Position numbers and translations under genes: made by a program. This document shows, in pieces, positions 26,760 to 35,889 of a DNA stretch of 64,000 nucleotides. This DNA comes from Paraburkholderia hiiakae. GTDB lineage: Bacteria; Pseudomonadota; Gammaproteobacteria; Burkholderiales; Burkholderiaceae. The stretch lies in NCBI RefSeq assembly GCF_904848665.1, contig NZ_CAJHCQ010000005.1, positions 369,557 through 433,556 on the forward strand. Reading direction: 5' to 3'. Positions within the stretch are counted from its first letter, which is position 1, and every line of letters begins with the position of its first letter. The notes under the pieces were generated by a model. The model had not been told where the DNA came from. It did not search any database and saw only the letters and a program-made list of their open reading frames with translations.

Positions 26760-27665
26760 ATGCAGGTCGTCGATCCGCACGTCCACTTCTGGAACCTCGA
26801 TACGCATCATTACCCGTGGCTCGCGAATCCGGGCACGTCGTTCGTGGGCGATGCGCGCGAACTCAAGCACAACTACCTGCCTGACGACTTGCTGCGGGAG
26901 GCCGGCGACATCGACGTGCTCAAGGTCGTGCACGTCGAGGCGAATCACGATCCGGAAGATCCGGTGGAAGAAACGCGCTGGCTGGAGGCGATTGCGGACA
27001 ACGCAGCCAATGCGGGGGAAGCACGCGCATTGCCTGACGCCATCGTGGCTGCATGCGACCTGAGCGCGCCCAACGCGAGCGCGGTACTCGAAGCGCACGC
27101 CGCGTTTGCTCGCACGCGCGGCATTCGCCAGATTCTCAACGTTCACGAAAACAAGCTCTACGACTACGTGGGCCGGCACTACATGCGCGAGACAACGTGG
27201 CGTGAGAACTTCGCGCTGCTGGAAAAGCATGGTCTTTCGTTCGACCTGCAACTCTATCCCGCGCAAATGGAAGAGGCGGCCGCACTCGCGCGTGCGCATC
27301 CCGGCATTCAACTCGTGATCAACCACGCGGGTATGTTCGTCGACCGCAACAGTGTGGCGGGCTATCGCGCGTGGCGCGAAGGCCTGCGCTTGCTCGCGGC
27401 ATGCCCGAACGTGGCCGTGAAAATCAGCGGACTGGCGATGTTCGACCATGCGTGGAGCGTCGAAAGCCTGCGCCCTTATGTGCTGGAAACGATCGACGCG
27501 TTCGGCGCGGATCGCGCGATGTTCGCCTCGAACTTTCCGGTGGACCGCCTGTTCGGCGGCTATTCGAAGCTTTGGCATGCGTATGCGTCGATCGTGAGCG
27601 GCGCGAGCGAGAGCGAGCACGCAGCGCTATTTCGCGGCAACGCTGAACGTATCTACCGCATTTGA
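26760..27665 (+). CDS. amidohydrolase family lactonase, probable L-rhamnono-lactonase
   Basis: 301 residues from the ATG at 26760 ([20 protein letters not shown]), chosen because GAGGA lies 7 nt before it; an ATG at 26736 overlapping rhaM is possible. The HxH metal motif (PHVHFW), a central NHAGM and a late [17 protein letters not shown], with its metal-site region, mark the amidohydrolase-2 / L-fuconolactonase-like family. In this context it would hydrolyse L-rhamnono-1,4-lactone to L-rhamnonate, linking the dehydrogenase and RhmD steps. Confidence 0.85.
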   Translation: MQVVDPHVHFWNLDTHHYPWLANPGTSFVGDARELKHNYLPDDLLREAGDIDVLKVVHVEANHDPEDPVEETRWLEAIADNAANAGEARALPDAIVAACDLSAPNASAVLEAHAAFARTRGIRQILNVHENKLYDYVGRHYMRETTWRENFALLEKHGLSFDLQLYPAQMEEAAALARAHPGIQLVINHAGMFVDRNSVAGYRAWREGLRLLAACPNVAVKISGLAMFDHAWSVESLRPYVLETIDAFGADRAMFASNFPVDRLFGGYSKLWHAYASIVSGASESEHAALFRGNAERIYRI

Positions 27666-27681
27666 GTGTGCGCGCAACGAC

Positions 27682-29235
27682 ATGGAGACAGGCGTGGAAG
27701 CAGAAGATAAAGTCAGGGCCGGCGACACTCCGCGGCTCGAACTGCGTAACGCGAGCAAATCGTTTGGGCGCGTGCGCGCGCTCATCGACGGCAGCTTGAG
27801 GCTCATGCCCGGCGAGGTGCACGCGCTGCTCGGCGAGAACGGGGCCGGCAAGTCGACGCTCGTGAAGATTCTCGCGGGCGTGCACCAGCCAGATGGCGGC
27901 GAAATGCGCATCGACGGCGTGGCGCGCGCATTCGCGACGCCTGCCCAGGCGCGCGACGCTGGCCTCGCGGTGATTTATCAGGAGCCCACACTGTTCTTCG
28001 ATCTTTCGATTGCGGAGAACATCTACATGGGCCGTCAGCCGGTGGATCGCGTGGGCCGTATCGACTTCGACACGATGCATCGCGAAGTGGCGGCACTGCT
28101 CGAATCGCTCGGTGTCGAACTGAAGCCCGAGCGGCTCGTGCGCGGCCTTTCGATTGCGGACCAGCAGGTGATCGAGATTGCGAAGGCGCTTTCGCTCAAC
28201 GCGAACGTGCTCATCATGGACGAGCCTACTGCCGCGCTTTCACTGCCCGAAGTCGAGCGGCTCTTTACGATTGCACGCACGTTGCGCGACCGGGGCGTGG
28301 CGATCCTCTTTATCACACACCGGCTCGAAGAAGTGTTCGCGCTCACGCAGCACGTGACGATCATGCGCGACGGCGCCAAGGTGTTCGACGCGCCCACGGC
28401 CACGCTCAAGACTCAGGACATCGTCGCGAAGATGGTGGGGCGCGACCTCGCCACGTTCTACCCGAAGGCCGACGTGGAGCCCGGCGACGTGATGCTGCGC
28501 GTGCGCGGCCTCACGCGCCGCGGCGTATTCAAGGACATTTCGTTCGACGTGCGCAAAGGCGAGATCGTCGCGCTCGCGGGACTCGTGGGCGCGGGGCGCA
28601 GCGAAGTGGCGCGCGCGATATTCGGCATCGACCCGTGCGATGCGGGGCAGGTTCAGATCGCGGGCAAACCGCTCGCGTCCGGCATGCCCGCTGCTGCTGT
28701 GAAAGCAGGACTTGCGCTCGTGCCGGAGGACCGGCGTCAGCAAGGTCTTGCGCTCGAACTGAGCATTGCGCGCAATGCGTCGCTCACGGTGCTCGGGCGG
28801 CTCGTACGCTTTGGCCTCATCTCTACCGGGCGTGAAATGCAGCTTGCCGGGCAGTGGGGCACGCGCCTGCGGCTGAAGGCGGGTGATCTGAACGCACCCG
28901 TGGGCACGCTTTCGGGCGGCAACCAGCAGAAGGTGGTGCTCGGCAAATGGCTCGCGACGGGGCCGAAGGTGCTCATCATCGACGAACCGACGCGCGGCAT
29001 CGACGTGGGCGCGAAGGCGGAAGTCTACGGCGCACTCGCGGAACTCGTGAAAGAGGGTATGGCCGTGCTGATGATTTCGAGCGAACTGCCCGAAGTGCTC
29101 GGCATGGCAGACCGCGTGCTCGTCATGCACGAAGGCCGCATCACCGCCGATATCGCACGTGCCGACGCCAACGAAGAGCGCATCATGAGCGCCGCGCTCG
29201 GCGAGACCAACATTCATCTGGGGCACGCCGCATGA
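27682..29235 (+). CDS. rhaT: rhamnose ABC transporter, ATP-binding protein
   Basis: 517 residues with two tandem ABC domains, as in ribose/rhamnose-type importers. First domain: Walker [10 protein letters not shown] (about residue 51), signature [17 protein letters not shown] and Walker [13 protein letters not shown]. Second domain: degenerate Walker [10 protein letters not shown], signature [15 protein letters not shown] and Walker [14 protein letters not shown]. It would energise uptake of L-rhamnose at the inner membrane. The stop overlaps the permease start by 4 nt. The symbol follows the rhizobial rhaSTPQ naming, not E. coli. Confidence 0.92.
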   Translation: METGVEAEDKVRAGDTPRLELRNASKSFGRVRALIDGSLRLMPGEVHALLGENGAGKSTLVKILAGVHQPDGGEMRIDGVARAFATPAQARDAGLAVIYQEPTLFFDLSIAENIYMGRQPVDRVGRIDFDTMHREVAALLESLGVELKPERLVRGLSIADQQVIEIAKALSLNANVLIMDEPTAALSLPEVERLFTIARTLRDRGVAILFITHRLEEVFALTQHVTIMRDGAKVFDAPTATLKTQDIVAKMVGRDLATFYPKADVEPGDVMLRVRGLTRRGVFKDISFDVRKGEIVALAGLVGAGRSEVARAIFGIDPCDAGQVQIAGKPLASGMPAAAVKAGLALVPEDRRQQGLALELSIARNASLTVLGRLVRFGLISTGREMQLAGQWGTRLRLKAGDLNAPVGTLSGGNQQKVVLGKWLATGPKVLIIDEPTRGIDVGAKAEVYGALAELVKEGMAVLMISSELPEVLGMADRVLVMHEGRITADIARADANEERIMSAALGETNIHLGHAA

Positions 29236-30293
29236 TGCGCCATTCCACCTCTCCTCATCCCTTGCACGGCGACGGGCCGAATGCACAGCGGCAGCGGCGC
29301 AACGCGGGCGCGTGGGCCGAAGCGCTGGCGCGCAGCCGCGAGACCACGCTCTTTGTGGTCCTGTTGCTGATCGTCGGCGGCACGGCGCTCGCACGGCCGC
29401 AATTCCTCAACCTGCAGAATCTGCGTGACGTGCTGCTCAACGTCTCCATCGTGAGCTTGCTCACGGCGGGCATGACGATCGTGATCTTGATGCGCCATAT
29501 CGATCTCTCGATCGGCTCGACGGTCGGGATCAGCGCCTATGGCGTGGGCAGTCTCTATGTGGCGTTCCCGCATATGCCCGTGCTCGTGGCGCTTGTGGCG
29601 GGGCTTGCCATCGGGATCGTTGCGGGCGCAATCAATGCGTTGCTCGTGGCCGTGGGGCGTGTGCCGTCGCTCGTTGCGACGCTTTCCACGCTCTACATCT
29701 TCCGCGGCGCCGATTACGCGTGGGTGCACGGCGGGCAGATCAATGCAACGAGCCTGCCTGATGCGTATTCGCGGCTCGCCACGGGCTCGGTGCTCGGCAT
29801 TCCAGTGCTGGCGCTCATCGCGCTCGTGCTGCTCGCTGGGCTTTCCGTGTATTTGAAGCAGTTTCGGCCGGGCCGCGAGTACTACGCGATCGGCTCGAAC
29901 CCGGAAGCGGCGCGGCTTGCTGGCATCAACGTGGAGCGCCGTGTCGCTACGGGCTTTCTGATTAGCGGCGCGATAGCTGGCCTGGCTGGCGCGCTGTGGC
30001 TCGCTCGTTTCGGCACCGTCGACGCAAGCACCGCGAAGGGCATCGAGCTGCAAGTGGTCGCGGCCGCCGTGGTCGGCAGCGTGGCGATCACGGGCGGCGT
30101 GGGCACGATCCTCGGCGCGACGCTCGGCGCGCTCGTGCTGGGCGTGATCAGCATCGCGCTCGTGGTGCTGCACGTCTCGCCATTCTGGGAACAGGCGATT
30201 CAAGGCGCGCTGATCGTGGCCGCCATCGCCGCCGATACGCTGCTCGCCCGCTCTGTGGCAAAACGCATGATGAGGAAACGCGACCATGGCTAA
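29232..30293 (+). CDS. rhaP: rhamnose ABC transporter, permease 1
   Basis: 353 residues from the ATG at 29232, which overlaps the ATPase stop (ATGA). It is a ribose-type (RbsC-like) permease with eight to ten hydrophobic segments. The motif [20 protein letters not shown] (about residue 95) and the cytosolic ATPase-contact loop [15 protein letters not shown] are conserved. The N-terminal 35 residues are polar and basic. It pairs with the next gene as a heterodimeric channel. Confidence 0.92.
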   Translation: MMRHSTSPHPLHGDGPNAQRQRRNAGAWAEALARSRETTLFVVLLLIVGGTALARPQFLNLQNLRDVLLNVSIVSLLTAGMTIVILMRHIDLSIGSTVGISAYGVGSLYVAFPHMPVLVALVAGLAIGIVAGAINALLVAVGRVPSLVATLSTLYIFRGADYAWVHGGQINATSLPDAYSRLATGSVLGIPVLALIALVLLAGLSVYLKQFRPGREYYAIGSNPEAARLAGINVERRVATGFLISGAIAGLAGALWLARFGTVDASTAKGIELQVVAAAVVGSVAITGGVGTILGATLGALVLGVISIALVVLHVSPFWEQAIQGALIVAAIAADTLLARSVAKRMMRKRDHG

Positions 30294-31305
30294 GAACGCC
30301 CCGAAACCCGACGCCGCGCTGCTCACGCGCAAGCCCGGCTTGCCGCTTGGCTGGGAAGCGCTGCTCGTCATCATTCTCGTTGCATCGCTGGTGGCGGGGC
30401 GCGTGCTCTCATCCGTGTTCCTCTCGGGCGCGAACATTAGCAACGTGCTCGCCGATCTCACCGAAGTCGCGCTTATGGCGTTGCCGATGACGCTCATCAT
30501 CGTTGCCGCCGAAATCGATCTTTCCGTCGCCTCGGTGCTCGGCGCATCGAGCGCCTTGCTGGGCGTGCTTTGGCACATGGGCTTGCCGATGCCGGTCGCG
30601 ATGGCGCTCGTGCTCGTGGCGGGCGGCTTCGCGGGCCTCTTCAACGGGCTCGTGATCGTGAAGCTCAATCTGCCGTCCCTCGCGGTGACGATCGGCACGC
30701 TCGCGCTCTTTCGCGGGCTGGCTTACGTGCTGCTTGGCGACCAGGCGATTGCCGACTTTCCGCCGGGCTATACGCTTTTTGGCATGAGCAACCTGGGCAG
30801 CACCTTCATTCCGTTGCCGTTTCTGATCGTCGCAGCGTGCGCCATCGTGTTCACGATACTGCTGCAGGCCACGGCGTTCGGCCGCAGCCTCTACGCCATT
30901 GGCGCGAACAGCACGGCGGCGTCGTTCTCGGGCATCGACGTGCCGAAGATCAAGCTGCGGCTGTTCGTGATGTCGGGCGTGATGAGCGCGCTCGCGGGCA
31001 TTGTCTATACGCTGCGCTTCACCAGCGCGCGCGGCGACAACGGTGAGGGCTTCGAGCTTTCGGTGATCGCGGCGGTGTTGTTTGGCGGTGTGAGCATTTT
31101 CGGCGGGCGCGGGTCGATGTATGGCGTGCTGCTCTCGCTCCTGATCGTAGGTGTGCTGAAGAATGCGCTCACGCTCGTCGATGTATCGAGCGAGACGCTC
31201 ACGATCGTGACGGGCGCGCTGCTGCTGGCGTCGGTGCTGATCCCGAATCTCGCGGCGCGCTGGCGCCTGCTTCGCGACCGGCGCGCGCTTGCGCGGGCGG
31301 CTTGA
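30286..31305 (+). CDS. rhaQ: rhamnose ABC transporter, permease 2
   Basis: 339 residues, overlapping permease 1 by 8 nt. It is the same family as its neighbour, with AAEIDLSVASVLGASSALLG near residue 72 and the ATPase-contact loop YAIGANSTAASFSGIDV near residue 205. The presence of two different permeases matches rhamnose-type importers rather than ribose importers, which use one permease gene. Confidence 0.92.
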   Translation: MAKNAPKPDAALLTRKPGLPLGWEALLVIILVASLVAGRVLSSVFLSGANISNVLADLTEVALMALPMTLIIVAAEIDLSVASVLGASSALLGVLWHMGLPMPVAMALVLVAGGFAGLFNGLVIVKLNLPSLAVTIGTLALFRGLAYVLLGDQAIADFPPGYTLFGMSNLGSTFIPLPFLIVAACAIVFTILLQATAFGRSLYAIGANSTAASFSGIDVPKIKLRLFVMSGVMSALAGIVYTLRFTSARGDNGEGFELSVIAAVLFGGVSIFGGRGSMYGVLLSLLIVGVLKNALTLVDVSSETLTIVTGALLLASVLIPNLAARWRLLRDRRALARAA

Positions 31306-31385
31306 ACGTGGTGTGAAAGAGGGCAAGGAAGTCAAGAGGCAGTCAATCAACCGGATGCGTCCGGTACCCATCGAGGAGACGATTC

Positions 31386-32393
31386 ATGAGAAAGCCAGTA
31401 CGTCACGTGTGCACGGCCTTGCTGTGCGCGATGCTAGTGGGAGGCGGTGTCGCGGCGCATGCGGCCGGCATCAAGGATGGGCTGAAGATCGCATTTGTGC
31501 CCAAGCAGATCAACAACCCCTACGAGGTGATCGCCGATAACGGCGGCATGGACGCCATCAAGGAGTTCAAGGGCGACGGCAAGGTGGTCGGGCCATCGGA
31601 CGCGGGCGCGTCCTCGCAGGTCTCGTACATCAATACGCTCACCACGCAGCACCAGGACGCGATCGTCATCGCGGCCAATGATGCGAACGCGCTCGTGCCG
31701 TATTTGAAGCGTGCGATGGATCAAGGCATCAAGGTCGTCACGTTCGACTCGGACACGGCGCCGGAAGGGCGGCAGATCTTCGTGAACCAGGCGAATGCGG
31801 AGAGTATTGGCCGCGGCCAGATCCAGCTCGTTTCGAAGCTGATGGGCGGCGAGGGCGAGTTCGCGATTCTCTCGGCCACGCCCAACGCGACGAACCAGAA
31901 TACCTGGATCAAGTGGATGCAGGAAGAACTGAAGAAGCCCGAGTATTCGAAGATGAAGCTCGTGAAGATCGCCTACGGCAACGACGACGACCAGAAGTCG
32001 TTCGTCGAAACACAGGGCTTGCTGCAGGCGTATCCGAACCTGAAGGCGATCGTTGCGCCCACATCGGTCGGTATTGCGGCGGCGGCGCGCTACATTTCTT
32101 CGTCGCCGAGCAAGGGCAAGGTGGCGGTGACGGGCCTCGGCACGCCTAACCAGATGCGCGCGTTCGTGAAGAACGGCACCGTGAAGGCGTTCCAGCTTTG
32201 GGATCCGGGTGCACTGGGTTATCTGGCTGCGTACGCTGCGGCCAATCTTGCTTCGGGCACGATCACGGGCAAGGAAGGCGAGTCCTTTGATGCGGGTAAG
32301 CTCGGCAAGCGCACGATCGGCAAGAGCGGTGAAGTGATTCTCGGGCCGCCCACGACATTCGACGCTTCGAATATCGATAACTTCAACTTCTGA
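31386..32393 (+). CDS. rhaS: rhamnose ABC transporter, periplasmic binding protein
   Basis: 335 residues with a clear signal peptide (MRKPVRHVCTALLCAMLVGG, cleavage after AAHA). The mature protein starts GIKDGLKIAFVPKQINNPYE and follows the ribose/rhamnose binding-protein fold, with VITANDANA-like VIAANDANALVPYLKRA and VTFDSD. It would deliver L-rhamnose to the two permeases. GAGGAG precedes the start. Last gene of operon 2; a bidirectional terminator follows. Confidence 0.92.
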   Translation: MRKPVRHVCTALLCAMLVGGGVAAHAAGIKDGLKIAFVPKQINNPYEVIADNGGMDAIKEFKGDGKVVGPSDAGASSQVSYINTLTTQHQDAIVIAANDANALVPYLKRAMDQGIKVVTFDSDTAPEGRQIFVNQANAESIGRGQIQLVSKLMGGEGEFAILSATPNATNQNTWIKWMQEELKKPEYSKMKLVKIAYGNDDDQKSFVETQGLLQAYPNLKAIVAPTSVGIAAAARYISSSPSKGKVAVTGLGTPNQMRAFVKNGTVKAFQLWDPGALGYLAAYAAANLASGTITGKEGESFDAGKLGKRTIGKSGEVILGPPTTFDASNIDNFNF

Positions 32394-32427
32394 TTTTCAT
32401 TGCTCATTAGATTGACGTGGTGTGATG

Positions 32428-32452
32428 AACGACCCGGCTCTGCCGGGTCGTT
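32428..32452. terminator. bidirectional terminator between rhaS and the SRAP remnant
   Basis: AACGACCCGGC and GCCGGGTCGTT form a perfect 11-bp stem with a 3-nt loop between two convergent reading frames. Both strands end in a short T run. Confidence 0.75.
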
Positions 32453-32454
32453 TG

Positions 32455-32838
32455 CTATGGGCTGTTCGAATCGGGCTTCGGCGTTGCGCGCGGTGGCAAG
32501 GGCTGAGGCTCCGCCGCCATCCCCTCCACCGGGTAAAGATTGAGAAACGATCTCGCCTCATCCATCGAGCGACTCGCAAGCCAGTTTTCATACTCGGAAA
32601 CCGGCACGATCACCACGGAACGTTTCTCATCCCCGGGTTTGTGAAAGCGTTTCATCAGCGGATGCTCGCTCGCATTGACCGTGAGCATCGTGAACGAGTA
32701 CGCGCGGCCGGCCTCGCCCTCATCCCACTCGCGCCATAAGCCGGCAATGGCGAACGGCGCGGCGTCGGCGAGACCAATACGCCAGCGCACCGCCTTGCCG
32801 GTCTCGTAGTTCGGCTCGAAAAACGCCGCGCACGGTAC
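32455..32838 (-). pseudogene. SRAP (YedK/HMCES-family) gene, C-terminal remnant
   Basis: The minus-strand frame encodes the C-terminal half of an SOS-response-associated peptidase, a protein that crosslinks to abasic sites in single-stranded DNA. Homology to the SRAP at 60787-61581 starts at VPCAAFFEPNYETGKAVRW and runs through TMLTVNASEHPLMKRFHKPG to RSMDEARSFLNLYPV. Everything before PCAAFF is missing, including the catalytic Cys2 and the NARSE motif. The frame continues upstream to 32919 with unrelated residues. The break coincides with the start of the recombinase module, so insertion there is the likely cause. Confidence 0.8.
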
Positions 32839-32912
32839 TGATAAGATGGATGCTATGGACGCGTAACGTACGATATTCAAGGTATGGACATGTTTGTGAC
32901 AGGGAGGCCTCA
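32839..32912. other. probable left end of the integrated element
   Basis: These 74 bp separate the SRAP break from the first recombinase start. SRAP similarity ends at about 32838 and an AGGGAGG ribosome binding site begins at 32901. If the recombinases brought in the DNA to the right, the element end lies here. I could not identify a matching sequence at a right end, so the exact crossover is undefined. Confidence 0.4.
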
Positions 32913-34202
32913 ATGGCAACGCTGGAGCACGTTCATCAAATCCCCATGCGTGTCAGTATCGAGCATGGAGAGGTATCTTATGCGCGGCACAGCACTGCGA
33001 TCGAAGTGCGTGGCCTCCCACAAGTCTTCTGGTCTGACGCCTCCCCGTGGCAGGAAGCCAATGCTTGGGCCGCAGAGCGAATGAGCTGCGGCGCCGTTGC
33101 CTTGTCCACGGTTGAGTCCAACATGCGTGCCCTTAGCGACTATGCAAACTTCTTGGAATCAAAGGGGCTCACATGGTTTACGTTCCCGATCCGAAAGGCT
33201 GATCGCTGTCTTGTGCAATATCGCGGGGCATTAGTTGACGCGAGGACCCGCGGAGCGATCAGCCCATCCACCGCATCACAGCGAATGCGTGCCGTCATCC
33301 AGTTTTATCGCTGGACGCGGGCGAGGCGAATACTTTCGAATGCGGCACCGCTGTGGCAGGACCGGACGGTCCACATCAGATTGTTCGACGCTACCGGCTT
33401 TGAACGCACGCTTACACGGGTGACGACGGATTTGGCGATCCAGTGCCGAACGCGGCACGGCGAACGATTGGAGGGTGGACTACTGCCTATTTCTCCTGCG
33501 GACCGGGAAGCGATACTGACGTTTGCCGAAAGCCACGCATCGATCGAACTGTATCTGATGCTTGCCATCGGCTTTTTCACAGGCATGCGCCTCGGCACAA
33601 TTTGCGACCTCAAGGTTGCAACGCTTCAGCATGTAACGCCAGATCCGACAGCGCCGGGTCTATGTCGGCTTGCCGTCGGACCTGGCGGGGTTCCACCGGT
33701 GCACACTAAATTCGGTGTAACTGGCCAGGTCTGGATACCTCAATCGTTGCTCACCTGCCTGCTTGACTACGCCACGAGCGCCCGTCGTTTTTCGCGAGAA
33801 GCAAAGGCCGCAGCGCCAGAAAAAGGGACGTTGTTTCTGACTCGATATGGCAATACCTACGGCCGAAGCGGGTCCGATCGGTCGTCGCCCGTCAACGTTG
33901 AAATGGCAAGATTGCGTACTGCTGGTACTCGTACGGGCCTTCGTGTGCTCAGGAGTTTCCGTTTTCACCAAACTCGCTGCACCTTCGCAACTGAACTCGC
34001 GCGTATGGCTATCGCAGCGGGTGGAGTAATCAATGCTATCGCAATCGTCAAGGATGCGTTGCTGCATGGTGACGAGGCAACCGCGTTTCGCTATATCAAG
34101 TTCGTTCAGAAGACGCCAATGAAGGCTGCGATGGCTGACGATTTTACGCGCGCGTTTTGTGGAATCGAACAGGCATGTAAGAGGGGGGCTAGCCATGAGT
34201 AA
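32913..34202 (+). CDS. tyrosine recombinase 1 (Tn554 TnpA-like)
   Basis: 429 residues from the ATG at 32913 (MATLEHVHQIPMRVSIEHGE), with AGGGAGG 5 nt upstream. An N-terminal SAM-like DNA-binding domain (about residues 60-140) precedes the catalytic domain. Active-site features: Arg in FFTGMRLGTICDL, HxxR in FRFHQTRCTFATELA, and the late HGDEATAFRYIKF with the presumed nucleophilic Tyr. It is the first of three overlapping recombinase genes, the organisation of Tn554-type and recombinase-in-trio elements. It overlaps the next gene by 8 nt. Confidence 0.88.
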   Translation: MATLEHVHQIPMRVSIEHGEVSYARHSTAIEVRGLPQVFWSDASPWQEANAWAAERMSCGAVALSTVESNMRALSDYANFLESKGLTWFTFPIRKADRCLVQYRGALVDARTRGAISPSTASQRMRAVIQFYRWTRARRILSNAAPLWQDRTVHIRLFDATGFERTLTRVTTDLAIQCRTRHGERLEGGLLPISPADREAILTFAESHASIELYLMLAIGFFTGMRLGTICDLKVATLQHVTPDPTAPGLCRLAVGPGGVPPVHTKFGVTGQVWIPQSLLTCLLDYATSARRFSREAKAAAPEKGTLFLTRYGNTYGRSGSDRSSPVNVEMARLRTAGTRTGLRVLRSFRFHQTRCTFATELARMAIAAGGVINAIAIVKDALLHGDEATAFRYIKFVQKTPMKAAMADDFTRAFCGIEQACKRGASHE

Positions 34203-35889
34203 GCGCGTGCTACCGGATCTCACCTTCCCAATGGTTGAGTATGGAGTATTGGAGGAGCCGTGGGACCTACTTTCCCTGTTGTATCGCGGCGGCGCAGCCT
34301 GCAAAGTCAAGGAGGTGGCCCAACTTATTGAACGACGGAGATTGGGTGCATTGCGTCGAGAGCGCGTTGAGCTTGTAACGGAGATCCATGGCGTTCTTGC
34401 CGACCAACTTGTGGCTGGTGGCAGTAAGAATACGGCAAAGGCGCGAATACATACCATTCGCCGGTTTTTCGCCTGGATAGACAATTTTGACGCCTCGGTC
34501 AGCCTGGAGACGGTCGTGACTGTCTTCTTGGGTTGGACAGATCACCTCCTGCTCAGACAGCGAAACAAAAGCCTGACTGAAGCCACCACATATAGTTGGG
34601 CCACGATCGTAGCTTCTGTACTCGATCAGGTGCTCGGCAGGACAACGAGTATCCTGAAAGACAGTCGAATTCGAAAGCCCCGCGACACCGGGATTCGGCA
34701 AGCGATTTCTTCGGAACCCCACGACCTGACGGAGATATGTGCTTTTGGACACATCTTGACAGATATCTGTGTCGCCCTGACTACCGACACTATTTTTGGG
34801 CCGTTGCCGGTACGCATCCCATTGCGCGATGGCCACACGATCGAGGAATGGTCGGGCTTGCCTGATCCACTGGTGACCTCAAGTCCCATCCTCACGAAAC
34901 AGGGACGCGAGACATGGGCAGCCAAGGCGACGCCTCAAGCCAGGCGGGCTGTCCTCAATTTGCGAATCGAAGCCGAGATGCTGACGTTCATCGCGCAGAC
35001 CGGTATGAATTCGACCCAGGCGTCCCGGATGCGCGTGACTCAATTTCACTACTCTAGTCACCTTGATGGCTATCAGGTCCGCCAATTCAAGGACCGTCGG
35101 CAAGGCGAAGTTGCGTTCGAGATCTTCGCGGAATATCGCGAAATGTTCGAGCGCTATCTGGCCTGGAGAGCGGCCAATTTTCCGAGTGAGCCTGATGGCC
35201 TTCTGTTTCCCATTTTGATCATGAGGCGCTTACAGGATGAGCCTCCTAGCTTCTACATGGTCAGGAAGATCTGCACGAAGTTGGGCAGGCGCTATGTACC
35301 ACCAAGGTCGCTTCGTAGCGCTCGCGTCAATTGGCTACTTCGTGCCTCACACGACCCGGCGCTAACGGCAGAAATGGCGCAACACACTAAGGAGACAATG
35401 TTCCGTCACTATGCGAAGCCCGATCTTCAAGTCGCCATCGTGGAGATCGTGCGTTTCCACCAGAAGCACGAACCGTTAGTCTCACCGCCCGCTCCTGGCG
35501 AATGTGTGGGAACTGGCCCATTGCCCTTTCCCGACATACCTTCAGGGGCTGCCGCGCCAGATTGCATAGCAAGCGCAGGCTGCTTGTTTTGCAGCCATCA
35601 TCGTGATATCGATAGTGAGGATCACGTCTGGTCGCTTGCGAGCTATCGTCATTTGAAGTCACTTGAACTTGCGAAATACCACCCTCCAGCCCATCGGCTC
35701 AAAACAGCACCTTTGCATCCAGCCGCGATCGCTGTCGACAGGCTGACCGCAAAACTGTCGTTTTTCGAACGAAGTAATGTCCAACGTGAACAATGGGTGA
35801 AGGAATCCATCGCACGTACTGAGGAAGGCGACTATCACCCGGCTTGGGACGCATTCATCCAAATGGCAGAGATGCGCCATGGCAATTAG
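34195..35889 (+). CDS. tyrosine recombinase 2 (Tn554 TnpB-like)
   Basis: 564 residues from the ATG at 34195 (MSKRVLPDLTFPMVEYGVL), inside the end of recombinase 1. The catalytic core lies at about residues 260-420: TGMNSTQASRMRVTQF around the first active-site block, RSLRSARVNWLLRAS, and AQHTKETMFRHYAKP with the presumed Tyr. The first block lacks the usual Arg spacing, as is common in TnpB-like members. A C-terminal extension carries CLFCSHHRDIDSEDH, a possible metal-binding cluster. It overlaps the third recombinase by 11 nt. Confidence 0.85.
   Translation: MSKRVLPDLTFPMVEYGVLEEPWDLLSLLYRGGAACKVKEVAQLIERRRLGALRRERVELVTEIHGVLADQLVAGGSKNTAKARIHTIRRFFAWIDNFDASVSLETVVTVFLGWTDHLLLRQRNKSLTEATTYSWATIVASVLDQVLGRTTSILKDSRIRKPRDTGIRQAISSEPHDLTEICAFGHILTDICVALTTDTIFGPLPVRIPLRDGHTIEEWSGLPDPLVTSSPILTKQGRETWAAKATPQARRAVLNLRIEAEMLTFIAQTGMNSTQASRMRVTQFHYSSHLDGYQVRQFKDRRQGEVAFEIFAEYREMFERYLAWRAANFPSEPDGLLFPILIMRRLQDEPPSFYMVRKICTKLGRRYVPPRSLRSARVNWLLRASHDPALTAEMAQHTKETMFRHYAKPDLQVAIVEIVRFHQKHEPLVSPPAPGECVGTGPLPFPDIPSGAAAPDCIASAGCLFCSHHRDIDSEDHVWSLASYRHLKSLELAKYHPPAHRLKTAPLHPAAIAVDRLTAKLSFFERSNVQREQWVKESIARTEEGDYHPAWDAFIQMAEMRHGN

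Noticed and set aside
32850..34202. Longer start for recombinase 1 at 32850
   Set aside because: The ATG at 32913 has an AGGGAGG site 5 nt upstream, and the extra 21 residues are not protein-like for the family.
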